Shown here: positions 9,864 through 18,856 of the stretch, piece after piece
Layout: each line of letters opens with the position of its first letter
Numbering within the stretch: the stretch's first letter is position 1
DNA from: Chara braunii
Lineage: Eukaryota > Streptophyta > Charophyceae > Charales > Characeae
Direction: 5' to 3'
DNA: 31,525 nucleotides
Assembly: GCA_003427395.1 (NCBI GenBank)
Contig: BFEA01000162.1
Span: 62,475-93,999 of the forward strand
Position numbers and translations under genes: made by a program
The notes under the pieces: generated by a model
Seen by the model: only the letters and a program-made list of their open reading frames with translations
The model's database searches: none
Told to the model about the DNA's origin: nothing

Positions 9864-10435
9864 TTGCTGTTGCACACCACCCCAAGACCTCCTGCTACTG
9901 TTTACGAGCGAGGGAGTTTTATACTCTCTCCCGCTAGTATGACCATGAGCGTCTATTCTTGGCCCTTGTCAAGCAAACAGACGCTACAGTTGTTCCCTGT
10001 CCTCCTGAAGTCCAGCAGGTGGTGGACCAGTATGCTGATCTGATGCAGGAGCCTGTTGGGTTACCCCACCGGCCAACCAAGCATCACATTGAGTTGTTGC
10101 CTGGAGCGGTCCCTCCAAAGGGCCGCATCTACAGGATGTCCCCTGCTGAGCTTGAGGAGCTCAGAAACCAGCTTGAGACCCTGACCAGCAAAGGCTGGAT
10201 TAGACCTAGCACGTCTGAGTTTGGTGCCCCTGTCCTCTTTGTTCCCAAAGGGAATGGGGAAGTCAGGATGTGCATAGACTACAAGGGTCTCAACAAAATC
10301 ACGAGGAAGAGTACAGAGCCTCTCCCTCGTATTGATGACCTTCTGGATATGGTGCAAGGCTGCACACTATTCAACAAAGTTGACCTCAAATCTTGCTATC
10401 ACCAGGTTGAGATGACAGAGGAGGTCAGACCCTGA
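9864..10435 (+). pseudogene. Element 1 reverse transcriptase, N-terminal half
   Basis: The open stretch from 9959 carries the Ty3/gypsy RT fingers in order: [51 protein letters not shown] and VDLKSCYHQ. LKSCYHQ replaces the usual LKSGYHQ. The frame runs into the duplicated segment and stops at 10435 (TGA), because the joint at about 10427 shifts into a second copy of the fingers region. The preceding protease-RT linker (9864-9958) contains a stop and is poorly conserved. Confidence 0.85.
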
Positions 10436-10656
10436 CCAGCAAAGGCTGGATCAGACCTAGCACATCTGAGTTTGGTGCCCCTGTCCTCTTTGTTCCCAAA
10501 GGGAATGGGGAATTCAGGATGTGCATAAACTACAGGGGTCTCAAGCCTCTCCCTCGTATTGATGACCTTTTGGATATGGTGTAGGGCTGCACACTATTCA
10601 GCAAAGTCGACCTCAAATCTGGCTATCACCAGATTGAGATGGCAGAGAAGGATGTC
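10176..10656 (+). repeat. Partial duplication inside RT, 251-bp offset
   Basis: 10176-10426 and 10427-10656 are two copies of the same RT fingers segment. Copy 2 lacks 24 nt (in frame, between GGTCTCAA and GCCTCTCCC), carries TAG at about 10582, and differs from copy 1 by roughly a dozen substitutions (about 5 percent by eye). Copy 2 keeps the canonical LKSGYHQIEM wording where copy 1 has [10 protein letters not shown]. The divergence suggests joining of two different family members rather than a fresh tandem duplication. Confidence 0.85.
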
Positions 10657-11489
10657 ACAAGACAGCCTTCAAAACCAGGTATGACACTTATGAATACCTG
10701 GTAATGCCATTTGGACTTTTCAATGCCCCAGGCACTTTCCAGACTGAGATGCACTGCATCGTCAGGCCTTACCTGGACAAGTTCATGGTTGTCTACTTAA
10801 ATGATATTTTGGTATTCAACCGAACTGCCAGGGAACATGCGGAATACCTAGCTCTGGTTCTTCAGACATTACGTGACATCCAATATAAGATCAATAGAGA
10901 GAAATCCTCTTTTGGAGTTCCCTCTGTCATCTACCTGGGTCACATAATCTCTGGAGAGGGTTTGGCCCCTGAAGCCGACAAGGTTGCGGCCATTCAGGAT
11001 TGGCCCCAGCCACAGACAGTGAGGGATGTACGATCCTTCATGGGTTTGGCTTCCTACTACAAAAAGTTTGTCATGAACTTTTCTGCAGTGGCTGCACCCC
11101 TGACTAACCTAACAAAGAAAGGCACTCCTTTTCTTTGGTCCCTTCCGTGTCAGTTGGCCTTCACACGAATCAAGAAGGCCTTGACTCGTGCACCGGTGCT
11201 GAAGCTACCTGACCCCACTTTTCCATTTATCCTGACCACTGACGCTAGTCAGTATGGCATTGGGGCAGTTTTTCAGCAGGATGATGGGAATGGTCTGCGG
11301 CCCATTGAGTTTACGAGTAAGAAAATAAAAACCCAAAAGTTGAAGAACTCTACCTACGAGAAAAAGCTATATGCTCTAGTATGCACGCTAAAGTACTGGA
11401 AGCGCTTTCTCCTGGGCAGACACTTACAAGATCTTCTCAGATCGTTCCACTTTACAGTGGACGAAGTCCCAGGGAGAGTTAAACGATAA
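10657..11489 (+). pseudogene. Element 1 reverse transcriptase C-terminal half and RNase H
   Basis: After a one-base loss near 10657, the 10704-11489 frame gives MPFGLFNAPGTFQ, then the polymerase box VYLNDILVF at about 10791-10817, then the connection (YLGHIISGEGL, SFMGLASYYKKF, APLTNLTKK) and RNase H start (LTTDASQYGIGAVFQQDDG). The YxDD box reads YLND: the first of the two metal-binding Asp residues is Asn (AAT, 10800-10802), so this copy could not polymerise even with the frame intact. RNase H shifts frame at about 11425, and its C-terminal part continues in the next segment. Confidence 0.9.
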
Positions 11490-12115
11490 ATTAGCAGGCT
11501 ACATTCACTTTATTGATCTGTTTGACTTTGAACTGAAACATAAGAAGGGTTGCTACAATAAAGTGGCAGACGCCCTCTCTCGTAGGTCTGACACTTTTGC
11601 GCTGATCTCCTCTACTCTCTCCTTTGGAGAGGAGACCCGTCAGACCATTACCTGCTTATTGCCTCAGGACCCGACTTATGGACCCATAGTCAGGAATCTA
11701 CAAGCAGACCCCAACTCTGAACCAAGCTATGCCCTGAGCTCAGGCTTGCTGTATATCTACAGCAAAGGTGAGGAACGCTTGTGCATTCTCCAGGACCAGC
11801 GATTGAAAACTCTGCTGATGTTAGAGTGTCATGACGCACGCGGTCATTTTGGGTTCCTAAAGTCCTATGCGGCCCTGTCGCAACGCTTCTTCTGGAAGGA
11901 GATGCGGAGTGACCTGTTGCACAATATTGAAACCTGTGAGTTCTGCCAGAGAAACAAGGTCCAGCGTAGACCTCCTCTCGGACTGCTCAAACTTACCTAT
12001 ACTTGATCGTCCTGCTGAATCTGTGTGTATAGACTTTACAAATTTAGGCAAGACCCTCGGGGTCCGATTTCCTCAAACACGACACAACAAATAGATCATT
12101 GATGTATTTTTTCCC
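11426..12115 (+). pseudogene. Element 1 RNase H tail and integrase N-terminus
   Basis: The RNase H tail (FDFELKHKK, then VADALSRRSD at about 11561-11592) runs in frame into integrase. The HHCC zinc domain is complete: His codons at 11830 and 11845, Cys codons at 11935 and 11944 (CEFC). A one-base shift near 11994 separates this from the catalytic core start, where DRPAESVCIDFTNLGKT gives the first Asp of the DDE triad. The match ends at about 12115. The remaining core, C-terminal domain and 3' LTR are gone, replaced by unrelated DNA. Confidence 0.85.
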
Positions 12116-12290
12116 ACACGTCAGCAGGCCACACTTTGGGCCTTCTTCGCTCGCAAGCAGGTTTGTGCTTGTCCAGCAGCGGATGTCCCTGCTGCATCAG
12201 CACGGAGGGTCTGGACGTCCAGTCAGGACTCAGACTCAGTAGGCCACGTTTTCGACCTAGGACCAGAGGCACACAGAGGCACACCCGCGA

Positions 12291-12316
12291 GGCCCAGCGC
12301 TACTTATAGCTGGGCC
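12291..12316. promoter_or_regulatory. Perfect 8-bp hairpin with TATA-like loop
   Basis: GGCCCAGC (12291-12298) pairs with GCTGGGCC (12309-12316); the 10-nt loop contains TTATA. It resembles the TATA-containing hairpin at 2336-2356, and the surrounding CTTATAGCTGG resembles TTTATAGCTAG at 771. A promoter role in a lost LTR is inference. Confidence 0.4.
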
Positions 12317-12611
12317 AGGCCAGGGCAGACACATAGTTCGAGTAGCTCACTTCTTCGGTGACACGCTGGTGGAGCAGTGGGACACAGCGCTGCGTTAGAG
12401 GTAGAAGTGTAGGTAGTGAGAGGGAGGCGGAGGCCATACCTGCAACGGCGGTGCTTACCTGGGCGCCATAGTTGGGCTTTGCGCCAGCGACCTGCACAGG
12501 GACACCACGTGGTCAGTACATGGCGGCAGCCACCTGCAGATGAGATAGTGAGGAGGACGACATCTTCTTCTTCTTCTTCTTTGTCTCGTCCTCCATCTCT
12601 TCTCCCTCCTT

Positions 12612-12627
12612 CCTTCTTCTTCTTCTT

Positions 12628-12659
<32 letters not shown>

Positions 12660-12666
12660 ACACACA

Positions 12667-12725
<59 letters not shown>
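12612..12725. repeat. (TTC)n then (GA)n compound microsatellite
   Basis: TTC triplets fill 12612-12657, then after a short ACACAC link (GA)n runs 12670-12725. Long open frames on both strands here are only poly-Phe, poly-Arg and poly-Glu/Arg or Ser/Leu artefacts. Confidence 0.95.
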
Positions 12726-12727
<2 letters not shown>

Positions 12728-13165
12728 TACAGACAGAGCTTACATCGGGCATGAGGACCAGGATCTGATTAGACATTTTTGTGGCAGACATTGATTGGAG
12801 ATTCGACAGGGAGACTATTTTTGGACTTCGCTATTCCGATCTTGGTCTTCTCCCTCACCTCCATCTTTGTCTCGGCTCTCCCCCATCTCTTCATCCGTGG
12901 TATCTTTCCCATGTGCATGTGCAAGGAGGGACCTTCCTTCCATGTATGTGGTCCCTCCTCTCTCTTTTTGGTGTATGATGGGATGTCGCGTCACTCTCTG
13001 ATAGGTCAGGTCATATCTTTGAGTCTTCCGCTGCGCTACATTTGTGCTAGTTTCATATGTATCTGGATGCACATTGGTTGTTGATGCTTTGCTGACACTG
13101 CATTGTCCATTCAAGTCCTTTTCATCACTTTGCGGATCCTTGGCTCCCCGTACATTTCTCGACTG

Positions 13166-13319
13166 AGCATGTATCACAGTTGAATGCGTTCTTGGACGTG
13201 AAAGTACACAAAAATGGGATATTCTTGGCATTACAAAGGAAGAGGTGCTCTCCCTCAATGTCACTCAGCTTGATCGCTATGTGCCCATTAAGCATGGGCA
13301 AGTTGAAGCCGACAAATAA
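13166..13319 (+). CDS. Possible small exon or gene remnant, unrecognised
   Basis: A frame open from 13166 to the TAA at 13317-13319 has balanced composition unlike its low-complexity surroundings (for example ILGITKEEVLSLN and LDRYVPIKHG). A plausible acceptor ends CAG at 13179. I do not recognise the protein. Another open stretch at 13368-13523, after an acceptor-like ATTATGCAG, might be a following exon but is equally unassigned. The overlapping minus-strand frame is also open, so coding status is uncertain. Confidence 0.25.
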
Positions 13320-13523
13320 ACACTCCAAGGATGATGCTTGTGCGTACAACTTATGATTATGCAGGAGGTCGCAAAGCGTTTTGGATTTGAGCCAAACGGT
13401 TTTTGTCCTTTGAAACAGAGTAGAAGGCTGGACCCTTTCCTTAATGCAAGATTTGACAGCACATTCTACTTTATACTTGTCAATACCCGCGAGTTAATAC
13501 TGAACTGTTTCTTAAAGATATCA

Positions 13524-13531
13524 GTAAGAAT
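13524..13531 (+). repeat. 8-bp target site duplication, left copy
   Basis: GTAAGAAT, repeated exactly at 14598-14605 directly outside the other end of the element at 13532-14597. Eight-base duplications are characteristic of hAT transposition. Confidence 0.7.
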
Positions 13532-13750
13532 CATAGTTACCAAACGGACGTCCGGATCCCGATCCGGACAGTCCGATGTCTGGTGTCCGGTTCGGAGGGT
13601 CCGGTTGGACCCCAATTCTGAAAAATTCAAAAAAAAAAAATGGGGTTTCCAGGCCGTTTACCTAGGCCTGGGGTACCCCGGAAAAATAATGCTGATGTTT
13701 TTTGAGAACCGGTACCCCAACCGGACAGGCCCTGGAAGGACCCTCTGTGT

Positions 13751-13828
13751 GATAACATTGGCACACGAGTTCACTACTTTGCTCTTATTTGGATGGGATC
13801 TTGGCGCATTTGATCTCTCTGCTTGGTA
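13751..13828 (+). repeat. About 78-bp direct repeat flanking the minisatellite, left copy
   Basis: Matches 14291-14368 at an exact 540-bp offset, beginning GAT(A/G)ACATTGGCACACGAG, with scattered differences. 540 is 30 times 18, the minisatellite period. The pair brackets the repeat array inside the hAT-like element. Confidence 0.85.
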
Positions 13829-13909
13829 CATAACTATCTGAACTTCTGCGTGATTTTGCAACTTGATTTTCTGTCTATCGCCCTCGCTCATAATCCTTGC
13901 ATTTTTGTG

Positions 13910-14240
13910 ACGTGGGAGGAGGGTCTGGACGATGGGAGGGGCGACCAGGGATGGGAGGGCGATGAAGGATGGGAGGGCGATGAAGGATGGGAGGGCGATG
14001 AAGGATGGGAGGGGCGAGCAGGGATGAGAGGGCGATGACGAATGGGAGGGCGATGAAGGATGGGAGGGCGATGAAGGATGGGAGGGGCGATCAGGGATGA
14101 GAGGGCGATGAAGAATGGGAGGACGATGAAAGATGGGAGGGCGATGACGAATGGGAGGGTGATGAAGGATGGGAGGGCGATGAAGGATGGGAGGGCGATG
14201 AAGGATGGGAGGGGCGAGCAGGGATGGGAGGGCGATGATG
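13910..14240 (+). repeat. 18-bp minisatellite
   Basis: Degenerate tandem units of GGATGGGAGGGCGATGAA, with GGGCGAGCAGGGAT variants. Because 18 is a multiple of 3, long false frames arise; the minus strand reads as repeated PSFIAL and PSHPSS. No spacers are present, so it is not CRISPR. Confidence 0.9.
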
Positions 14241-14290
14241 CTAGACAAAGATGAGGGACATTGGATACTGTGTTGGTGGGGCCTGAGGGC

Positions 14291-14368
14291 GATGACATTG
14301 GCACACGAGTTCACTGCTTTGCTCTTATTTGGATGGAATCTTGGTGCATTTTTGCTTTGTGCTTGGTG
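14291..14368 (+). repeat. About 78-bp direct repeat, right copy
   Basis: Second copy of 13751-13828. It is followed by poly(T) and TTC repeats at about 14371-14432 and then by a stretch rich in GTCCGG and GTCCAG, including three tandem copies of TTGTCTGG near 14556-14579. Confidence 0.85.
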
Positions 14369-14597
14369 GGTTTTTTTTTTTTTTTTTTTTTTTTTCTTCT
14401 TCGTCTTCTTCTGCTTCTTCTTCTTCTTCTTCCGGACAACCGGGCACCGACACAGCAAACCAGACTGTCCGGGTCCGAATGTCTGGATGTCCGGTTTGAT
14501 GTCCAGTTAATTGGACGTCCAGTTTGATCCAGACACGGGTCCGGTGTCCGTGTCCGGTTGTCTGGTTGTCTGGTTGTCTGGGTCCGGAACAACCATG

Positions 14598-14605
14598 GTA
14601 AGAAT
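14598..14605 (+). repeat. 8-bp target site duplication, right copy
   Basis: GTAAGAAT, identical to 13524-13531 and directly adjacent to the right end of the hAT-like element. Confidence 0.7.
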
Positions 14606-15077
14606 GCCTCAAACAATTTGTTTGCCACACTGTTGGCTAATGGACTTGACACCATTGTTCAGGTTGGTTAGCTCTCCCAGCGACAGTTGATGCATGTCGT
14701 TATGCTTCCAGGGTGCCCTGAAGAGCGCAATCCGTTCCACTTTGAAAATATGGGTTTTGGTCTTGGTTTGTAGCACTACAGCGATAAGCCACAAGACACC
14801 TTTTCGATGGTGGTTTTTGCATCCTTTAGAAGTAGTTTTTCACCATCTAGATTTTTGAAAATGCAAACAAAGAACAACCAGGCGCCGAGCCTTCAACCAT
14901 TGTCAACCCGCGTTGTTAGTAGTTGCAATCATGTCTTTCTTATACTTTCGGAGAAGTTTCAAGATCCTTAGTAGATCGGCTTCCAGCTACACACCAACAC
15001 AAGAACAAAAAAAAAACAGTGGTTCGGAAATAGTAAGAAAAGAAGTCTTAGCATTCCCCTTCCTACTCTTTCCGCAG
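14606..15077. other. Intergenic or intronic, no gene seen
   Basis: Ordinary mixed-composition DNA. It ends in a strong pyrimidine tract (CATTCCCCTTCCTACTC) and TTCCGCAG at 15077, a good plant-type splice acceptor for the frame that follows. A frame open across 14913-15188 overlaps the acceptor and is probably spurious. Confidence 0.45.
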
Positions 15078-15307
15078 TTTGTGCGAGCGTTGCACTTGCA
15101 CCGTGGACCGACACAGTTAAGACCTGGGTTACGGATGCATTTAATCTTCTGCTCCATGGAATTGATTACAATATCCTCCCCAAACTAGATTGGAATTGGA
15201 ACATATTGCGCAGCTCCAATTTTCCTAAGCCAACAATGCAGATTTTGCTTACTATCTCCACGAACAACGCATGCGTGCTTCGACCAACGTTCAAGAGGCA
15301 GACGTGA
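15078..15307 (+). CDS. Candidate terminal exon, unrecognised protein
   Basis: Directly after the acceptor at 15077, a frame stays open for about 75 codons to TGA at 15305-15307. It has well-mixed residues, including WTDTVKTWVTDAFN and LPKLDWNWN. The strong acceptor and ordinary composition support an exon, but no family is recognised and no partner exon was found. The overlapping minus-strand frame (15166-15402) is also open, so direction is not certain. Confidence 0.3.
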
Positions 15308-15576
15308 TTTTTTGCTACGTAAAGGAGCTCATGGCTCAAAGAAACTAGCACATAAACACAACTCTGTACATCCAATATCACGTTCCATTCATCAATTGCC
15401 ATTCATAACCAAACCCACAAATACGACTTCCCCATGCTATGTCCTCTCTAAGACACGTGAGCAAGACCAGCAAAACATGAATCTGATCCAAAAGTACATC
15501 AGTGAACGAGTTCACTAAAGATTTATACTTTACTATTTTATTTCTCGCTCACAGTATGGAGCGAAACTGCTAAGCA
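15308..15576. other. Unassigned, next to retroelement 3 tail
   Basis: No gene seen. This is where the 3' untranslated part and LTR of the minus-strand chromovirus would begin, but I cannot define LTR ends or a polypurine tract here. Confidence 0.4.
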
Positions 15577-16062
15577 TCAGTATCCCATAATTGGGTCGGC
15601 GCCAGTAGTGCAGTCCTTCTCAACATGATCGGTGTTACAAGCATCAGTCTGTCGCGGCAATTCACCTGCATTCATGTGGGTACCATCTCTCAACATATCG
15701 GCATACTCTTGTTGGTCGAGTCGCACGAGTTCCGGTGCACTGATATCTTTATGGAAATATTGTATCTCTTTGGCCTTGCACAACTCCTGGACCTTCTTGT
15801 AATACGGTGACGCATAATACTCCTGTCGAACCTTCATGTGGGCTGCAAGTCCGCCTTTGTCTTCGTCCTCTTCTTCCTTGTTAGGTGAACAGCAGGCAAA
15901 TATTATTGGAACTTGACTCTGTAAGTCTTGCTCAACCTCCCTCTTGGTCTCCGTACATATTGGTGATCAACAATCTTCTTAACATCTGCCCTTTTGTCCA
16001 TGGTGGGTGGATGCATAGTTTGTTTACCCTTGAGCTTGGATGACATGTACGACATCAATTAG
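15577..16062 (-). pseudogene. Element 3 chromodomain part and C-terminal tail
   Basis: Minus-strand reading gives IDVVHV (the VFHVS-like end of integrase), then DKRADVKKIVDHQY and RRPRGRLSKTYRVKF, the first strands of a chromodomain as in chromoviruses. A frameshift at about 15910-15925 follows, and the last 15577-15837 frame (open upstream to about 15945) continues KVRQEYYASPYYKKVQELCK to a stop at 15577-15579. The aromatic W of the third chromodomain strand is not evident. Chromodomains direct integration to methylated-histone chromatin (family knowledge); this copy is broken. Confidence 0.7.
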
Positions 16063-16139
16063 GTCAACTGACCCTATCCTATTGTCCGCAATAACCTTCA
16101 ATATCTTTTAACGCCCACGCCACAGTAGAAGTATTCTGA

Positions 16140-16765
16140 ATTTTCCTTCCTCTAGCACAAACTACTCCATACTGACCCAAACAAGATCTCCCTCTTTGAA
16201 TGGGGAAGGTATGCGATGTGTATTGGCTTCAGCGACCATATATTCTTGCACCTGTTGCATATCTTTGATGGCCTATCACAGTTCATCTGCAAACTGTTTG
16301 GTGAACTTTATTGCTCCAGGAGGATACTTTTGTTGTCGATCTGAAAACAAGAAATCAACTAGCGTATGCAGTTTCCATCCGAGATGAAGAGCATCAGGTG
16401 TCCACGTAGTGGATGGGAGTACCGAGGAGTTGTAAACACTCTCCACCTTAGCCAATTTTCGATTCTGGTTGATTTGACATCTTGATCACGTGACGCAACA
16501 CTTGTTGGATGATGCGGTTCATTCACTCAATTTGTCCGTCCGTTTAGGGGTGATTGGCAGAACTCATCGACAAACTCCATCGGGTTGCCCCACATCTCAC
16601 TAGTAAAGTGAGAATCCGTGTCGCTCATGACCTCCGTTGGGAACCCGAATTCTGAACACCAATGTTGGGAACCTAGATTTTGGACAACAGTGTCCCCTGA
16701 ATAACTCAACCACTTCTTTTGTTGAACAATGTCGTTTCTGTATATGTATCAGCCTGATAAACTTG
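16140..16765 (-). pseudogene. Element 3 integrase (core fragment and C-terminal domain)
   Basis: On the minus strand, STKEVVELF (about 16707-16733) belongs to the core between the first and second catalytic residues. SEFGFPTEVMSDTDSHF (about 16606-16656) holds the second Asp, in a different frame from the first piece. The region around the expected catalytic Glu is shortened and shifted near 16530. The C-terminal part is readable over about 16150-16440: TPDALHLGW, then two adjacent stops near 16275, then GDLVWVSM (about 16156-16179) of the SH3-like domain. The first Asp falls beyond the truncation. Strand transfer is impossible for this copy. Confidence 0.8.
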
Positions 16766-17877
16766 AAGGTAAGGCACCTGAAACCCCTTTCAACCCTCCG
16801 ATTCGCATGACAAAGGATGACTCTTCTTCGGCCCGTCACCCAGAACACCCTGAAACTGTCTTATGTTTTGTCTTTCTAGGTGATACCCTTGACGAACTTG
16901 GTATTGAACTCATTGCGCTAAGAAGTTCGTGGGCTAAGAAAGCAAAGTCTAAGGGTGAGTTGTTAATCATTGACATTGAGATTGCACACACACGTGTAGG
17001 TGCATCGCTAGGCCCAGGTTTGACGCGATCCTTCATCTCAGAGAAGGCAATAAAGAAGTTGCATATGGGAATGAGAGTGCGGGATCTGTCCAGACCTATC
17101 ATGTTTATGCTTGTTGACAAGAGCACAATTATTGTCTCACAGTTTGTCAGTCGTGTGAAATGTTATTTCAGAACTAAGGGAGGAAGAAAAATATTGCATG
17201 AAGTCGCCTTCCTTGTTGAGAAGAACCTACACTTTGACATGATTTTGGGAACGGATTGGCATGAGGAAGTCGACCCATATATCAAGTTCAAAGATAAGAC
17301 TGTTAAATTAAAGGATGAAAAATTCAAAATGAAACCGATTAAACTGTTTCACAGATTCAGTTCAGAATCACCATTGTTTGTTTGTTGTATGAGTTTACAT
17401 GCCTTCGGGAATATGGTCACGAAGAAGTTGGTCCAGAACGTGATGATGGTACTCTTCAAACGAGTAGGTGAATGTTCCTTGTTCCACCCACCGTCTATTG
17501 ATAAACTACTCACTGAATATAAGGGCTTGCAGTGCGAGCCAACGGGAGTAGCTAACCGTGTCGTCAAACACACGATTGAAATGATTCCCAATAGTAAAAT
17601 TCCAAAGGGACCAATCTATCTTATGTCACCAAAGGAATTAGAAGAACTGAAGAAACAACTGCAAGAATTAACTGAAAAAGGATGGAGTCGACCAAGTTCC
17701 TCTCCCTATGGTGCACCTGTCTTATTTGTGCCCAAAAAGAAAGGAAAACTCAGGTTGTACATAGATTATCGAGGATTGAATTTCGTTACTATTAAAAACA
17801 TGGAACCCCTTTCTCGCATTGATGACTTGCTTGATCAGTTGCAGGTGTGTAAGTACTTCAGCAAGATTGATATGTAG
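16766..17877 (+). pseudogene. Element 2 protease and RT N-terminal half
   Basis: The frame is open from 16729 (its first dozen codons belong to the element 3 junction). The protease region has [17 protein letters not shown] and [10 protein letters not shown], but the active-site DTG/DSG position reads GPG (17011-17019), so the catalytic Asp is gone while the frame is intact. RT fingers follow: [47 protein letters not shown] and [10 protein letters not shown]. The frame ends at TAG 17875-17877 in the position of a Lys in the conserved DLKSGYHQ motif. Confidence 0.88.
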
Positions 17878-18856
17878 TCAGGATACCACCAAATTGAGGT
17901 GGCACCTGAAGATCAACACAAGACTACCTTCCAGACCAGATATGGATACTACGAGTTTGTGGTTATGCCTTTCAGACTAACCAATGCACCCGCGTCTTTT
18001 CAAACGTCAATGAATGAACTGTTTAGGTAGTGGCTAGATCAATTCGTAGTTATGTATCAACGGCGACATTCTCGTTTATAGCACGACGTTGGAGGACCAT
18101 GAGAAACACGTGCGAATGGTTCTAGGGAAGTAAAGAGAAGGGAGCTATAAGTTAAATCCTAAGAAGTCGGAATTTGCTAAGTCTGAGGTGTTATATCTTG
18201 GCCAAAAGAAAGAAAAATCACGATTGACCCAAAATCAAGATTGTTATTGGAATGCGATCCTTCTTAGGACTTGCTAGCTATTATAGGAAGTTTGTGAGGA
18301 ACTTTTCCCTTATAGTTGCACCAATATGAATATTGCTAAAGAAAGAGAAACCTTGGTTATAGGATAAAGATTGTGAGTCCGCGTGCAAGAAATTGAAACA
18401 CACACTAACTCACTACCTTGTTTTGAAGATTGTCGACCCGTCACTCCCTTTCATTGTCACAATTAATGCCAATCAGTTTGGGATTGGGGCTGTGCTACAG
18501 CAGGATGATGGGAAGGGGTATAGACCTATAGAGTTATGTTTAAACGCCTTCCGTCTAATAAGGTAGCCAACTCAACCTATGAAAGGGAATTGTATGCCTT
18601 GGTTGAAGCGCTGAAGAATTGAAAACACTACTTGCTCGGACGACACTTCACGGTTTATTCTGATCATTCAACCCTGAAGTGGATTAAGACTCAACCACGA
18701 CTCTGCGATAAGTTAGTGAGATGGTCTGCATTCATCGACATATTTGATTTTGAATTGAAAACAATTAAAGGAAATTCTAATGTTGTTGCTGATGCTTTGT
18801 TTATGCGCTCTGATTTCTTTGGTGCAATTGTATCGTATCTTGACATGGGGTTATAG
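17878..18856 (+). pseudogene. Element 2 RT C-terminal half and RNase H
   Basis: In frame after the stop: [21 protein letters not shown], then a second in-frame TAG at 18028. The polymerase YxDD box at about 18053-18067 has one extra base and reads Y-N-G-D, so the first catalytic Asp is replaced as well as the frame lost. LTTLEDHEKHV-like and LNPKKSEFAKSE wording follows in other frames. RNase H is recognisable at about 18470 (QFGIGAVLQQDDG) and cleanly from 18632 to 18856 (GRHFTVYSDHSTLKW, FDFELKTIKG, VVADALFMRSD). Multiple frameshifts make the whole segment non-functional. Confidence 0.85.

Larger units (their letters stand above)
8812..12115 (+). mobile_element. Ty3/gypsy LTR retrotransposon, decayed (element 1)
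   Basis: The order gag nucleocapsid, protease, reverse transcriptase, RNase H, integrase is that of Ty3/gypsy (Metaviridae) and excludes copia order. The element is dead. It has frameshifts at about 9255, 9738, 10657, 11425 and 11994, an amber stop in the protease motif, a 251-bp-offset duplication inside RT, and truncation of integrase at about 12115 just after the first catalytic Asp. No LTRs or capsid region were identified, so both ends are missing or unrecognisable. A chromodomain cannot be tested because the 3' end is lost. Confidence 0.9.
12116..13165. other. Non-coding stretch with microsatellites
   Basis: Sequence abutting the truncated integrase. It contains a hairpin with a TATA-like loop (12291-12316), a long (TTC)n run, a long (GA)n run and, from 12779, overlapping short open frames on both strands with no recognisable protein content. 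A GTCTGGACGTCCAGTC stretch near 12211 recalls the GTCCGG/GTCCAG wording of the hAT-like element at 13532, so a related fragment may lie here. Confidence 0.5.
13532..14597. mobile_element. Non-autonomous hAT-like DNA transposon, 1066 bp
   Basis: The segment is flanked by the exact 8-bp repeat GTAAGAAT. Its ends are short imperfect inverted repeats: CATAGTTACC at the left and, read on the minus strand, CATGGTTGTT at the right. Both subterminal regions are dense in TCCGG/GTCCGG words, as expected for transposase-binding subterminal repeats of hAT elements (family knowledge). There is no transposase; the interior is an 18-bp minisatellite, a duplicated about 78-bp block and a poly(T)/TTC tract. 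The insertion site lies in sequence with open frames on both sides. Class assignment rests on TSD length and the terminal CATrGTT and is inference. Confidence 0.65.
15577..16765 (-). mobile_element. Chromovirus 3' fragment, minus strand (element 3)
   Basis: Read on the minus strand, from high to low coordinates, this is a Ty3/gypsy integrase core fragment, integrase C-terminal domain, chromodomain part and a C-terminal tail. Gag, protease, RT and RNase H are missing. Its 5'-truncated end abuts element 2, which runs the other way, at about 16766. Several stops and frameshifts show it is dead. The wording is close to element 2 but not the same, so it is a related family member rather than an inverted duplicate of it. 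Confidence 0.85.

Noticed and set aside
12304-12791. Open frames with poly-Lys, poly-Phe, poly-Arg and Leu-Ser repeats
   Set aside because: Translation of (TTC)n and (GA)n microsatellites.
13910-14240. CRISPR array
   Set aside because: Tandem units without spacers; the same applies to 29121-29330.
13658-14458. 266-codon minus-strand open frame
   Set aside because: It is the 18-bp minisatellite and poly(A)/AAG tract read through without stops; the PSFIAL repeats and poly-Lys are artefacts.
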